Shown piece by piece: positions 11,901 to 23,900 of a stretch of DNA of 64,000 nucleotides. The notes below the pieces were generated by a model. That model did not search any database and was not told where the DNA came from. It saw only the letters and a program-made list of their open reading frames with translations. The stretch spans positions 20,650,555 through 20,714,554 of the forward strand of contig NC_037599.1 of the NCBI RefSeq assembly GCF_003073045.1, read 5' to 3'. Position numbers and translations under genes: made by a program. Origin of the DNA: Pomacea canaliculata (Eukaryota > Mollusca > Gastropoda > Architaenioglossa > Ampullariidae). The first letter of the stretch is position 1; the number at the start of each line of letters is the position of its first letter.

Positions 11901-14900
11901 GTAGTAAATTATTGTCATGAATATTTTTAGAGTTTGTGTCATGTAGCAAATCATTGCATTTGTCCTGCTGGTAACACTCTTATTCATTTAGCAAATCAGT
12001 GTATTTTTCAACTTCCCAGTTATCATAAAGATTAGCCTCTCTTTCACTTCTTTCCGTTGTTTGGTTTGTAACTCATCACGAGCGAGGGAAAAAAGTACAA
12101 GCAGTCTGTTGTGTGACGTCACATGGAGTCAAGAAGAGCAATGCCCGCTTATTTCAGTGACGTCACATCGGTCCAGAAAGCTTACACCCGCTTTCAATAA
12201 TTCTGCTTGGTTTCCAGAGCCATGTTTAACGATTGTCCCTGAGTCGTCAATCGTCTGCGGGCAGTAGTGACGTGCTTTACGTCCGAGCACGTGACATATA
12301 CAGGAGTGAGTGTAGCTTAGTTGTGACGACGTCAGGCTGCAGCCACGAATCGCTTGTCTATCGGCTCTGTCGGAATGTCCGAGGTCGTGTTACCAGCACC
12401 TTGATTGCCTGCAAACCGGAAGTCTTCTCTTTTCTTCTTCGACAAAGGAGAGGCGTACAAAAGGGCCGAGAACTCACGGTTACATTTACACTGTGTATTG
12501 ACAACACGCACGCACGCATTGGGCAGAGAGCGGCTTTGAAAAGGAAGCGAGAAGAGGAGGTGAAGAGAGAGGTGGGGAAGAGAGAGGAAGTTGACGACAA
12601 CTTTGAATTTTATTTGGTGGGTAATCGAGAGAAAATACGAATTCAAAATACTTTATGTGACAGACCAATAATAAGTCTTTCATACATATCGCAATGAGCT
12701 GGCACCAGCATAGGAAAGGCGCTCTACTACTAATAATAATATAAATAATAATAATAATTGCAAATAAAGTTATTTTTACTTTTTTATGCAGACATCAATA
12801 CTACAAGTGTTCTACAGTATTTTCTTGGTATGTAGACATCAGTATCACAAGTGTTCTTCTGAAGTACTTAGTATCAAATTGTTCATAGATTTACGAGACC
12901 TGTGGAAAAGATGATAAAGTGCAGTTCATTGTCATCATTGATATGACACACATGGCATGCCTTATTTACCGTGCATTGTCAGGCATGTATGGCATGTCAG
13001 AGACTGTATACCAGTCGTTCTAATACATTGGGAGGGGTGGGGTAGAGAGAGAGTGGTGGAGGGAGAGAGAGAGCATGAGACGGTTATGACCAGCCATGCG
13101 TACGGACAGGAAGGCAGGCTGCACACGAGAATGTCGCAGTCACGAGGGAAAGCAGTGTGTTTACAAGGCTATCGTGAAGGCGTCTCAAGAGGTAACGAGC
13201 AGGAGATGGCAGCAACGGAAAAGGATATGGCGCCGTCGGGTACACACCGCCACCCGACATGCACAGGCACGAACCATAGTCAGCAGCGATAGACAAAGAC
13301 GCCCGTTAAAAAAATTCTAGAGGAACAATAACAACAACAATGCCGGGGACATGCTAGCTTCACAGTATAAGCTGTGTTCCCAAGTGTCTTTATAAAGTGG
13401 TTTATCACTTTACTCTTTGAGTCTTGGTTTGTTCTCACACATTTCTTGGTTTCTTCCCGATTTCACCCATGACTGACGAATGTGACGTTTAATTCCGAGA
13501 AAAGGAAAGATATTTAGCTGAAACACTCATCACAAGGGTTCGTAGAGTCGCTGGGTTTTCTTAGATGCAGTGAAGGTAATTGGGGGTAATTGGAAGGTAA
13601 TGAGAGAGAGAGGGTGTGGGGGAAACACGGCGTGATTTCCTCCGCACTTTTCTTCACACGCGCCGCCTTTGGCCAAGTGTACACAAACATTCGACGACCG
13701 CCACTGGGACTGGCACAACACCTTCCCTTATTATTCCCTCCTTTGCAGTTCGTGACATAGTGTTGATTTGTGCAAAATATGTGTGAACGGCTGTCGTGTG
13801 TGTCTGTGTGTTTGTGTGCAGGGTTTCGTGTTGGGGCTGTGAGGGAGGAACCAAACATACAGACGTATAGCAGTGATTGCAGTACAAATCTTCTTGTTCT
13901 CATTTTGTTTCGTTGAATGCTATTTAAGTTATTTTCCTGGGCAGTTGAAACTCTGAGTATCTATCTATATCACTTCTTAATTGTCTACATCACTTCTTGA
14001 ATATCTATCGACATCACGTCTTAAGTGTCTGCATCACTTTTTGGGTATCTATCTACATCACTTCCTAATTGTCTATATACCATTTTATGAGTATCTATCT
14101 ACATACCTTATTGATTATTTGTCTCTTGTTGAGCATCTGTCTAAAACGTTTGTTAAATATGTACATCACTCGTTGATTGTCTACTTTCACTTCTTATTTA
14201 TTTTTCGTGTTATCTGTCTGCATCTCTTGTCTACAGTTTTTGCTGATTATTAGTTTTTGTTGGGTATCTACCTGTATCACCTGTTGATCACCTGCCCATG
14301 TTACGCCTGCGTGCTGTCTGTTCAGAGGTGAGCAATGGTATGTACGGGCCTCAGATCATCCCTCTCAACCCGCGCCAGGCTAATGGCCAAATCCACAACC
14401 ACCAGCATCACAACCAGCACCACAACTACAACCACGGCGTCCGACAGATGGGCGGCGCCCAGCAGCCCTCACATCTTCGGTCGGCCATGATTGATCTGGC
14501 AGCGAGCGGCAGCATGGTCGCCGAGCATCTCCACCTGCCCACCCAGAGGCTACAGACGCACACCCCGACCCCGAGCGAAATATCCAGCATCACGGCGCGC
14601 TCTGTCTCCTCACCCCGTCAGACCATCAACACCCCGCTGTCCCTGACCTCCGACCGCGCCTCCCTGTCCACCCCGGGTACCTTCAGCAACAGCGGCACGG
14701 CGGGTGGAGGCGGTGCGGACAGACACGTGTTCCTAGAGCCGCTGCCGAAGCAGCAGGAGTGGCAGCACTTCAAGACCTTGCCGTCCGTGGCGACGCCGCA
14801 TGGCGCTGGTTCTGTCGCGAGCGGCAGCGAGATGGAGCAAAGCCTGCACCTGGGCGGCGTCGGAGGCGGCGGCAGCAGCGGCAGCGCGGTGTCGCACTAC

Positions 14901-17900
14901 CCGGGCAGCTGCACCCTGTCGCCCAATCAGGGTTTCGACACCTCGCCCTTCCCCTCCCGCTTCACCACCCCCCGTCACTCCGCCAACGGACACTCACGCA
15001 CCTCTCACAAGCGCGCCCTCTCCATCTCGCCTTCTCTTTCGGACGGCCTTGACCTCAGCCAGCTGATTCGCATCTCGCCCACGTCCTTGACCTTGTTGAA
15101 TAACTCGCAAGGGTCCTCCTCCTCCGGAAGCCCCCAGCCGGGCCAGCCGGGCTCTTTTTCGCACATGGTACGCAACAGCTCCCCGTACCCGCTGACGCAC
15201 TGCGGAGGTCAAAGGTTCCTGGGGGCCTTCACCCCGCAACACAGTGCATCCTTGGGGCCAAGCCTCAAGCCTGATGGGGACAGCTTCTTCAGCATGGGAC
15301 CGCCAGAGTGCGCTGGGAGCTACCTTTCGGATTTTATGTCCACCAATGCCTGTGTGGCGCGGTTCAGTGAGATGCCTTACATTGAGAACTCTTACGCCAA
15401 CGGTTACATGCCGACGCTGGGTCAGACATCAGGCTTGCAACAGCAGCAACCGCCGCTGCAGAACATGGCGACAGGCGTGCCGCACAGCACCTTTGCACCG
15501 AATCTGGGGCTGGGCATGGACACGGGCCAGGCTGCGGCTGTCGCCTCGGTGCCCGGCATGTCGGTCATGTCCTCCGTGGGCAGCAATCTCTTAGGCAACG
15601 GCCTGTCCATGCGGCCCCCTCCATCCTACATTGAGGCCGTCGAACAGCAGCAGCACCACCACCAACACCAACACCCACACCAGCACCAGCACCAGCACCC
15701 GCATCACCACCAGCAGCAGTTGCCTATGTCCATGGCAGCGGTTCAGCATCAACAACCACAACACCCACCTTCTCATCCACATCCCCAGCCTCAGCAGCAG
15801 CAACAACAGCCTCAGGTGAAGCAAGACTCAGTGACGGCCTTGTCCCATTTCTTGAATCAGCCTGAGGTCGGGGAGGAAGAGCTAGTGGGTGAGGATGATG
15901 GAGGGACTATGACGTGTCAGTGGTACGAGTGCCGTCTCAAGTTCCGAGAGCAGGACGAGCTGGTGCGTCACATCGAGAAGGCGCACATAGACCAGCGCAA
16001 GGGCGAGGACTTCACGTGCTACTGGGCCGGCTGCCAGCGCCACGGCCGCTCCTTCAACGCACGCTACAAGCTTCTCATCCACATGCGCGTGCACTCCGGC
16101 GAAAAGCCCAACAAGTGCACGGTGAGTTGACGCCTTTTTTTTACCTTTTCTGACCTGGGCATGGACCTGCTTACAGGCTGATCAAAGGAAGCAACCTTTG
16201 TCCAAGCTCTGTGTGAGAGAGAGTGTGTGTGTACTGATTGCCTTCCTTTGCAGCACTTTGAGATTCCGGCGCACGTGTGAACTGACATTAAATTTTAAAT
16301 TCCAGTTGGCCGTTAAAATAAACAATATTCTTCCGTCCATGATTTCAGGTGCAAAATATATGCAAACCGTATATCCAATTTCAATAAGTTTGTATTTTTT
16401 CGTAGTTTTTATTAAGAATTTAATTTTATCTGTCATTTCAAAAAGAAAACTTTTTTTCATGAAAAAAAAATAGCCCGGAGATTTTATAGACAATGTAACT
16501 ACATCAGTCCGAAACGGACTCTTCCGTTCACGACTGCAGACGTTCTGCACCTGCATAGCAATAGCCACAATGCCTCGTGTGTCACAAGTTTCTTGAATTT
16601 ATTTATTTTTTCATTATATTTAAGTGGGGAAGGGTCATCTCACATTTGTGTAGCAGAAACATAGAAGAAAGTGGAATGTGGACTGCAGGAGATTATACTC
16701 TATACTTTTCTTTTTTTACTGCATGTCAAGATTACCAGTCACGACTGCACTTAACATTATAAGTCCTGTCCAGAGACCACGACACCCAGGCTGCTGCTTA
16801 CCTGAGCCACTAATTACTTGTCACTTTGTATGAGAGATTTCAACCACAGTTTCTTCCCCTACCACAGCGAACATGACGTCATGCTAAGGTCACAGAGCCG
16901 CCACTGTCACCACAAAGAGTCATCCTTGTTAGACTGTTTTTAAACTGACTTTTTGCCAACTTTATAATCATGTGTGACTTTTCCAACCTGTTATGTGCTT
17001 TCTGATACTATAGTTTAAGCGAGTGAAACCCGGGTAAAACATTTTTTTATGCTTTGTGCGGACATGTTTGTTTTTTTGCCGTCTGGGATCTCTCCATGTT
17101 TTTCAGGACAGTTAGCTCTGCTTCTTGGAAAACTAAACATGAAGTTAAACTCAAAGCTGACAGCAGGTTGACATAACAGGTTTATATAACACTGTCATTA
17201 GTTTTTCACAAAGATGTATTGTGGGTTTCCTTAATTTTTTTGTGGTAAAGCACATTACTTGATCTAAATTCCAGCTTCTGATGTTACAGTAGGTCGCAGC
17301 CTATGAGAGGTTGAAGGCTCATGCAATGAACTCTGCATATATTTTTTGTGTAGACATGGTCAGTGAAATCTTGATTTTAAAAAAATCATTTTAGCCGTTT
17401 AGGGTCCTTCCTAACTAGGACATTTGTCCAAGCATAGCAAAGTTGTGTTGCAGGAAACCGGCAATTTTGGAATGAACACACAGGACATTGGGACTTCAGT
17501 CAGCTTGTTAATTAAGCTAAGTCCAAACTGGTTGCAAATATTTTTGTCAGTATAATGGGACAGTGCACTCTCAAGGTGTGACGCTTCGGCACTTTGCCTC
17601 GTTAAGAACGACCTTTAGAAAAAGATTATCAGTAGTTCTGCTGGGGTAGAAATTTAATCTTTGACAGACTTGTTTTGGCTGTTAACTATATTTTGAGACG
17701 AAGAGGTATTTATAAGAAGGAAGTTAAGATAAATTATTGGCGCGAAAGAAAAACAAGGATGTTCAGGAGTGTCACTGTTGGCAGAGCGAAACAATACTTT
17801 GTAGGTTAGTACAGTGGCTTGGAACAGGTTTTGACTTCTGAGGTGTTGTTGTTTTTCTGGAGGCAATGTCGAATATTCGAATGCGAACAACTTTCATCAA

Positions 17901-20900
17901 CTTAACAAATGCACCGTTAATGACAGTTTGTGACCAAAATCTAAGCCTTGCTTGCCTGTTCCTTGACATTGTGTAGCATACTCTTTACGCCTCTTAGAAA
18001 TTCCTTCTATTGTTTTGTAAATACTCTTTCCCTCCACCTCACCTGTGATGATAATGTTTGCTTCGCATTTTCCAAAGTTACCTGTAAGTCAGGTTACCCC
18101 GAACATGATGCATGTGCACAGAGCTACCTTACATTACATTTTACAATATGCATGTCTACCTTGGTTGTCCTGTGCTCACAAACAGTCGCCGGATCTCTTC
18201 AAACTACCGTAAGCCCTGGCACATGAGATCGAATAGTCTGGCTTTACGGGCTTATGTCTGTAAGAAAAGAGCGATTAGAACTGACATCTGTTTACAAAAC
18301 TAATTCATGTAAAGATAAGATCTTTGACCTGGAAAAAGAGAACAAATGCAGACAGTTTAAAGTCTGTGCCGGGTGTCAGAAATAGATGCAAGCTTAAATG
18401 CGTTTTCTAAGAAATGCTCCAGTGATTCGTACGAGTCGAGGTTTTGTTTCGCGGATCTGTTTCGAATGTCGCTTACTGTGTGTTTACATAATGCTGGGTA
18501 TGTTTTTCCTCTCTTCTTTAACTGGGCTTTACTAAAAGTTTGGGTGGTTTGTCCGGGTGTGCCCTGTTTTATGAAAACAAAATAATTTGCTTTCTGAAGG
18601 CAATGTTTACGATCGAACCTTTAGGGTGAAACCGAGTGTAAAGTATCGAGAAATTAATAGGAAATATGTGTTATAGTGTGGGGAGTAACGCCTACTGGAA
18701 AAATATCAGCGCTCGCGCACACACACACACACTCTTTTTCTTCCATTCACTCTCTTTTTTGCTGTCAGCTTTTAGCCTTTCTCCATCTCATGATTTCAAC
18801 AGATGATGTTGCTTGTTCCAGTTCGAGGGCTGCAACAAGGCTTTCTCCCGGTTGGAGAACTTAAAGATTCACCTGCGGTCACACACAGGTGAGCGGCCGT
18901 ACCTATGTCAACACGACGGGTGCAACAAGTCCTTCTCCAACTCCTCCGACCGTGCTAAACACCAGCGCACACATCAGGACACGGTCAGTATCGCTAGCGC
19001 AGAGACCACGCTGGTGATAATGAAAATAATGATGTTGATTATTATTATTTTGATGATATTTATATCATTAATATTGTCCGTCATTGTAAGAGTTAGATGG
19101 GGTGGGAGAGCGGGTGAAGAATTATTCACCGTGTTCTTGATTTGTTACTTGTCTTTTTATGTTTTTTTCTTGCCTTATGATTTGGTTTGTTACTCGCCAT
19201 GTTTGTCCGTTACTTGCCGTGTTGGCTGGTTTGTTACTTTTCTTATCAATTGGTTTTCTACTTGCCTTGTGAGTTGGTATGTTACTTGCCATGTTTGTTA
19301 CATACCATGTTAGCTGGTTTGCTACTTGCCATGTGAGTTGGTTTGCTACTTTGTCTGTTTCTTGCTGTTTCGTGTCATCCTGCATCTTGCTCCCTCCGTG
19401 TTTCTGATCTATTGTCGTGTTTGATTCGTTTGGTGAAGCAGTTGAAGGTCTGCTAATCTTACACATCACCAGCAGTATGGCCCCACAGGATAACAAGGCA
19501 TCAAACAGAAAGAGCTGGACAGAGATGTGCAACAGTCTTATGTCATCTCGCATCTCTTGGCTCGGTCAGCTGTATGAAGGACAAGGAACAGGACTACAAG
19601 AGAAAGAGTAATGCAGTGACAGAATGTCTGGGAGTTGCCAGCTTCTTTCTACCCAACCACAGCAAAGAGTTCACAGCGTCCATCGATTCCAGACTCTGTG
19701 TTTGTGTCTAAAGAGTTTATTGAGATTTAGGTGACCTTATCTGACAATGATGGGAAGGCGGTGTTCAAAGAAATGGTGGGGCTCGTTCTCGGTGACACGG
19801 CCATCGTTTTGCAGATGTAAGCGCTGCAGCTGCTGCTGTCAAGGCGTTGCACAGAATTATTCATTTGGACGAAAGAGAATTTACGTCCCACCCCACCTTC
19901 TATAGTTTCAGAGCAAGGCAAAATTCTGAAAACTCTTTCTCGTCGTCTTTCGGCAGTATTTGTTTTCTTTCTTGTTTTTTTTTTTTTTTTTTTGTGGAAT
20001 GGGTGGGTGGGTGTGTTGGGGAAGTCCGCACAAAGAACGCCAGTTTAGAGGAGACGTGAAATCGATGGAAGTGGACCAGTTTCTAGACTGTTCCTTCCCC
20101 CTGCCACACACACCTCCCCGTCCCCAGCTCTCCTTACATCAACAGCATGGCGGTGGACGAGCACCTGACCACTGCCTGCAAGCCATCGCGCCACAATTAC
20201 GGCAAAGTGGCTTTTGCGCAGCCACGGACGGACGTGCACGTGGGTGGCTGTGCAAGCCCTGCCCCTGGTGTCTGCTGCGTGCGTGCGTGTATGATTGTGT
20301 TCACGTGTGTCTGAAAGTGTTGGGGACAGAAGCGGGCTAGGACAACGGGGTTCGAACCGCAAGACGTGCACACCAGCCTAACGCAGCATGCTTTCCCACC
20401 AAGCAGTTGACCAGCTGTCGGGTACGGGCACGAGGGTGGGAAGTAATAGCAGCGAGAGAGAAGACGGGTGTCACCCTCATAAAAAGCTGGACTCGAGGGT
20501 TTCTCGCACCTCTTTTCTCACTCTTAACACATCTTTTCTCACTCTTAACATATCATCCCTAATCACTGTAAGGTCGTGCTGCATTGTGTTTGTGTATCCG
20601 TTTGTGTATATTCATTTTTTGTGTTTCCATGTATGTTTGTGTCTTCGTCAATCACATTTGAGTGTCACCTGCGTGAAGAAGGGGAGTCAGGAGGTGGAGG
20701 GAGGAGAGATGAGACGAGCAGAGAGAAGACGAGGAGGATTTTTCTTCCAACTATAAACCCCTGTTGTTATGCACCGATTGTCATCTGTGACCATCTAACC
20801 CATTATCAGTCCCTTTTGTTTAAAATCACGTGACAGCATTTTAAAAGCTTCCTTCACATCAGGGTTAGCCCTGATTCTATTTATTTTTTAGGGGAGGAAG

Positions 20901-23900
20901 TGCAATTTTCTTATTTCTGTCTTGTGGCTTGCATTGAATTAAAACTGAATTCCCTGCGTTAGTCCTATTTTACTGGCGACAGTTAGAGGTCTACAAGCCC
21001 CGACTGCTGGTTTACCAGCGGAAACGTTTGTGGGGATTCTCTGGTGATGTCCGGAGACCGTGCCCACAGCTAACAACAAACTCAGTTGACGTTATTTTCC
21101 GCCTTTTTCAGAAGCCATACGCGTGTAGCGTCCCAGGCTGCAGTAAGCGTTACACAGACCCCAGCTCTCTCCGGAAACACTTCAAGAACCATAGCCGGGA
21201 ACAGCAGCAGAAAAAACGAGTAAGACTTTTTTTGTATATTTATTACATATCTATAGATCCCGCCATCTCTTCGGATTCTTTCTCAGCTCAGGGGTGAGGA
21301 GGCTAAGTGGGATTGTACCATACGCTACTATTTTTTGCATGCGTGTGTGAGGGAAGGAGAACTATTTTACGGTCCGTCTTTTTTTACGTCTTCAAAAAAA
21401 CACTAATGATCTCTTTTCCTTTACCCCTGCCTCTTGTTGAACTGTCTTGCAAGGGTATGGCTTTGAGATTGTTACACATCTTTCTCTTTCTCTTTGACGA
21501 CCTGTGAACATTATTTCCCGTTTAGCATCGAAGCCTGCTTTGTACAGACAGATCAGCTGCGCATGCGTACAAGAAGATTGGCGGAGCGTTTGAAGACTAC
21601 TCACTCCCTATTTCAGGGAACATTGCAGTTTTCCACATTATCGGCAGCTTTGTTGAGTGCCAGGATCTCTTACAAAATCAAGCTGCAACACTTTGACCCA
21701 TGAATACACTCCTGTGACAACTTTTCGTCTGTCTGCACCTCTAGTAAAGAACAGCCGTAGCCAAGACGCCATAACAACAATCAGTGTCATAAGGTCATGT
21801 CACTACAGCCCCACTATAGTCGAAGCAGACGTTCGATGTTTCGGTTAACCAACTTTAATCATTGACATTGATTTGCTCCAACGACTCGATCAATGCCGGC
21901 GCGCCTAAGTTTTCCCCGAAATCCTATTCTTTTGATGACATCATGCGTCTTAATCCATCTCCTTCACATGTACCCGGAAGAAAGTTTCCAGCGGCAAAAC
22001 TTGTTTTAATAAACCGAAGCATGTGCACAATCATGACTTGGTTTTTTTTTCCTGTTTTTTCGGATACACAGCACCAGACAGTGGCGTAGGAAGATGTTCG
22101 GCGTTGGGGGGGCAAACTCCCTGCTGACAGTGAACGGCGTTCGCGCTCGCACATTACGTAAAAAAGTATGGGGGGGGGGGTACTGCACGCACGCACGTAC
22201 ACAGTGGTAGCATCACAACACGCTGCTTTATTGTTAAAAGGCAAAGCAGCATTAAATAAGAAAAAACAAATTAAAGAATGACTCCCCGGCTAACGCATTC
22301 ACAAGAAATGTGATAAACGTTATAATCATATTAATCAAGGTTGGCAAAGTCAGTGTTCCCAAAAAACTGCGTCTTCGGTGATTTCTATTAATGAACTCCA
22401 TTGCAGATCAACCCTCTCTTTAAATACATGCATAATGAGACAGTTATTCAAGCGCGTTTGTGTCATGGAGCTTCTCAGGTATGTTTTTGTTCGTTTTAAG
22501 GCAGAAAAAACTGCGTTCTGCATACTGGCCAGGGTAGCCATCGATCGGGTGGTAAAACAAAGGTAAAGATTAATTAAGCCTACTCACCCAACGGCTCGTG
22601 ACACGCTTTGTTCTATCTCACAACAAACGCGGGGAAAATACGCTGGTTGCTGGAACCCTCTTCTAGACACCACGCCAGTTCCAGCGACAGTACACACAGC
22701 ACGTGGCAAACCCCCGACTATTCCCAGAGACGGGCACAGGTCTCTCCACCACGCAAAAACTCTTCTATAGGCTCTTTCCCTACCCACAGGGCCCAGCGTC
22801 CGCGAGATAATACACGTTACAAAGAGGCACAGCCCCATACCTGAACTCGGTGTCAGCACACCGTGGGAAAATAGCCCCATCCACCCCAAAGAGAACCAAA
22901 GAGACAAGAGAGGAAGGGACGCAAGGCTACCCTATAATTAAGGGCCATAAACTGGCCAGGGGACGAAACTAGGGTGGGAATGGCCGCAGGGCCGTCCCCT
23001 TCCTCGCTCCGCTACCCGACGGTGCTGAGCCAGCGATGCGACACGTTCTATGGCCATCTACCAAAACACGGACACATATATACAAACCAAACAGTATAAC
23101 ACAGATAACTTATGTTGAGTACCAGCCACAGTCGTTGATGATAAAAGAGTGCCCTTGTGTAGTTTTAGAAATGTTACTTATGCACTTCCCCCTGAGTCGT
23201 AGATAGCAATAATACCAGTCTCTCTGTCTCTAAAGAAAACTACCAATATAGGGACTCAGAGTCTTTGCCTTACTTAGGTGAAGTCAAAGCCGTCAATTCA
23301 CACTAAACCGTTGGTGTCTAGCAAGATGGAAGTCCTCATGCTTCGCTAGCTTTTCACAAAGTGTAAGGGTTCCTGGCAAGACTGCGGTATTGGTATGCAA
23401 CTAATTCGTTACTGGCTTTCTGTGTTCCCGATGGCCAGTGCGGCCACTTTGGTTGTAAGCGATAGCAGATAATTTTAGGGTGACAGCGAGTGGGTGGGGA
23501 ATGTTTTATGTTGGTCAAACGAAAACCGCCAAAGAAAAGGCGCCGCACTGGGGAGGGAGACCACACTCGATGTACCGATGTACTGTCCGGCTGCTTTCTT
23601 CGCTGAGGCTTCAACACAGCCTGCAATTAGCATGGCAAACAATACCAACGGACTGTCCCCGATCTGATCGTCAGAGGTGTTAGAGCCTCCACTTGCCTCA
23701 GGGCCCGCTTTTGTGACGGTGATGACCGTCTCCTCTCTACGTTCCCCTACCTTTCTTCATATTGGGGGGGCAAAAGGATATTCCTGCCCCCCCTGTATTT
23801 TCCTTGGGGGGGCGGCTGCCCCCGCTGCCCCCCTGGTTCCTACGCCACTGCCAGATGTAGGAAGCGGGAAATGATTTTCAGGTCAGCCAGTGTACACTTT

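Noticed and set aside
12233..12697. 154-codon open frame on + in GLIS intron 1
   Set aside because: Starts with TTG, low-complexity Lys/Glu/Arg end, no match; it covers the CRE-rich region but no splice sites link it to GLIS.
13514..13903. 129-codon open frame on - in GLIS intron 1
   Set aside because: Overlaps simple GT/GA-rich sequence, no similarity, no splice support.
14298..14325. ATG at 14298 as the GLIS start
   Set aside because: Exon 1 (8551-8929) joins exon 2 in exact phase at 14326 and the acceptor is good; the upstream frame is intron. An alternative internal start cannot be fully excluded.
22584..22907. 107-codon minus frame inside the DNA transposon as a transposase
   Set aside because: No transposase motifs, and the frame is GC-rich chance sequence.
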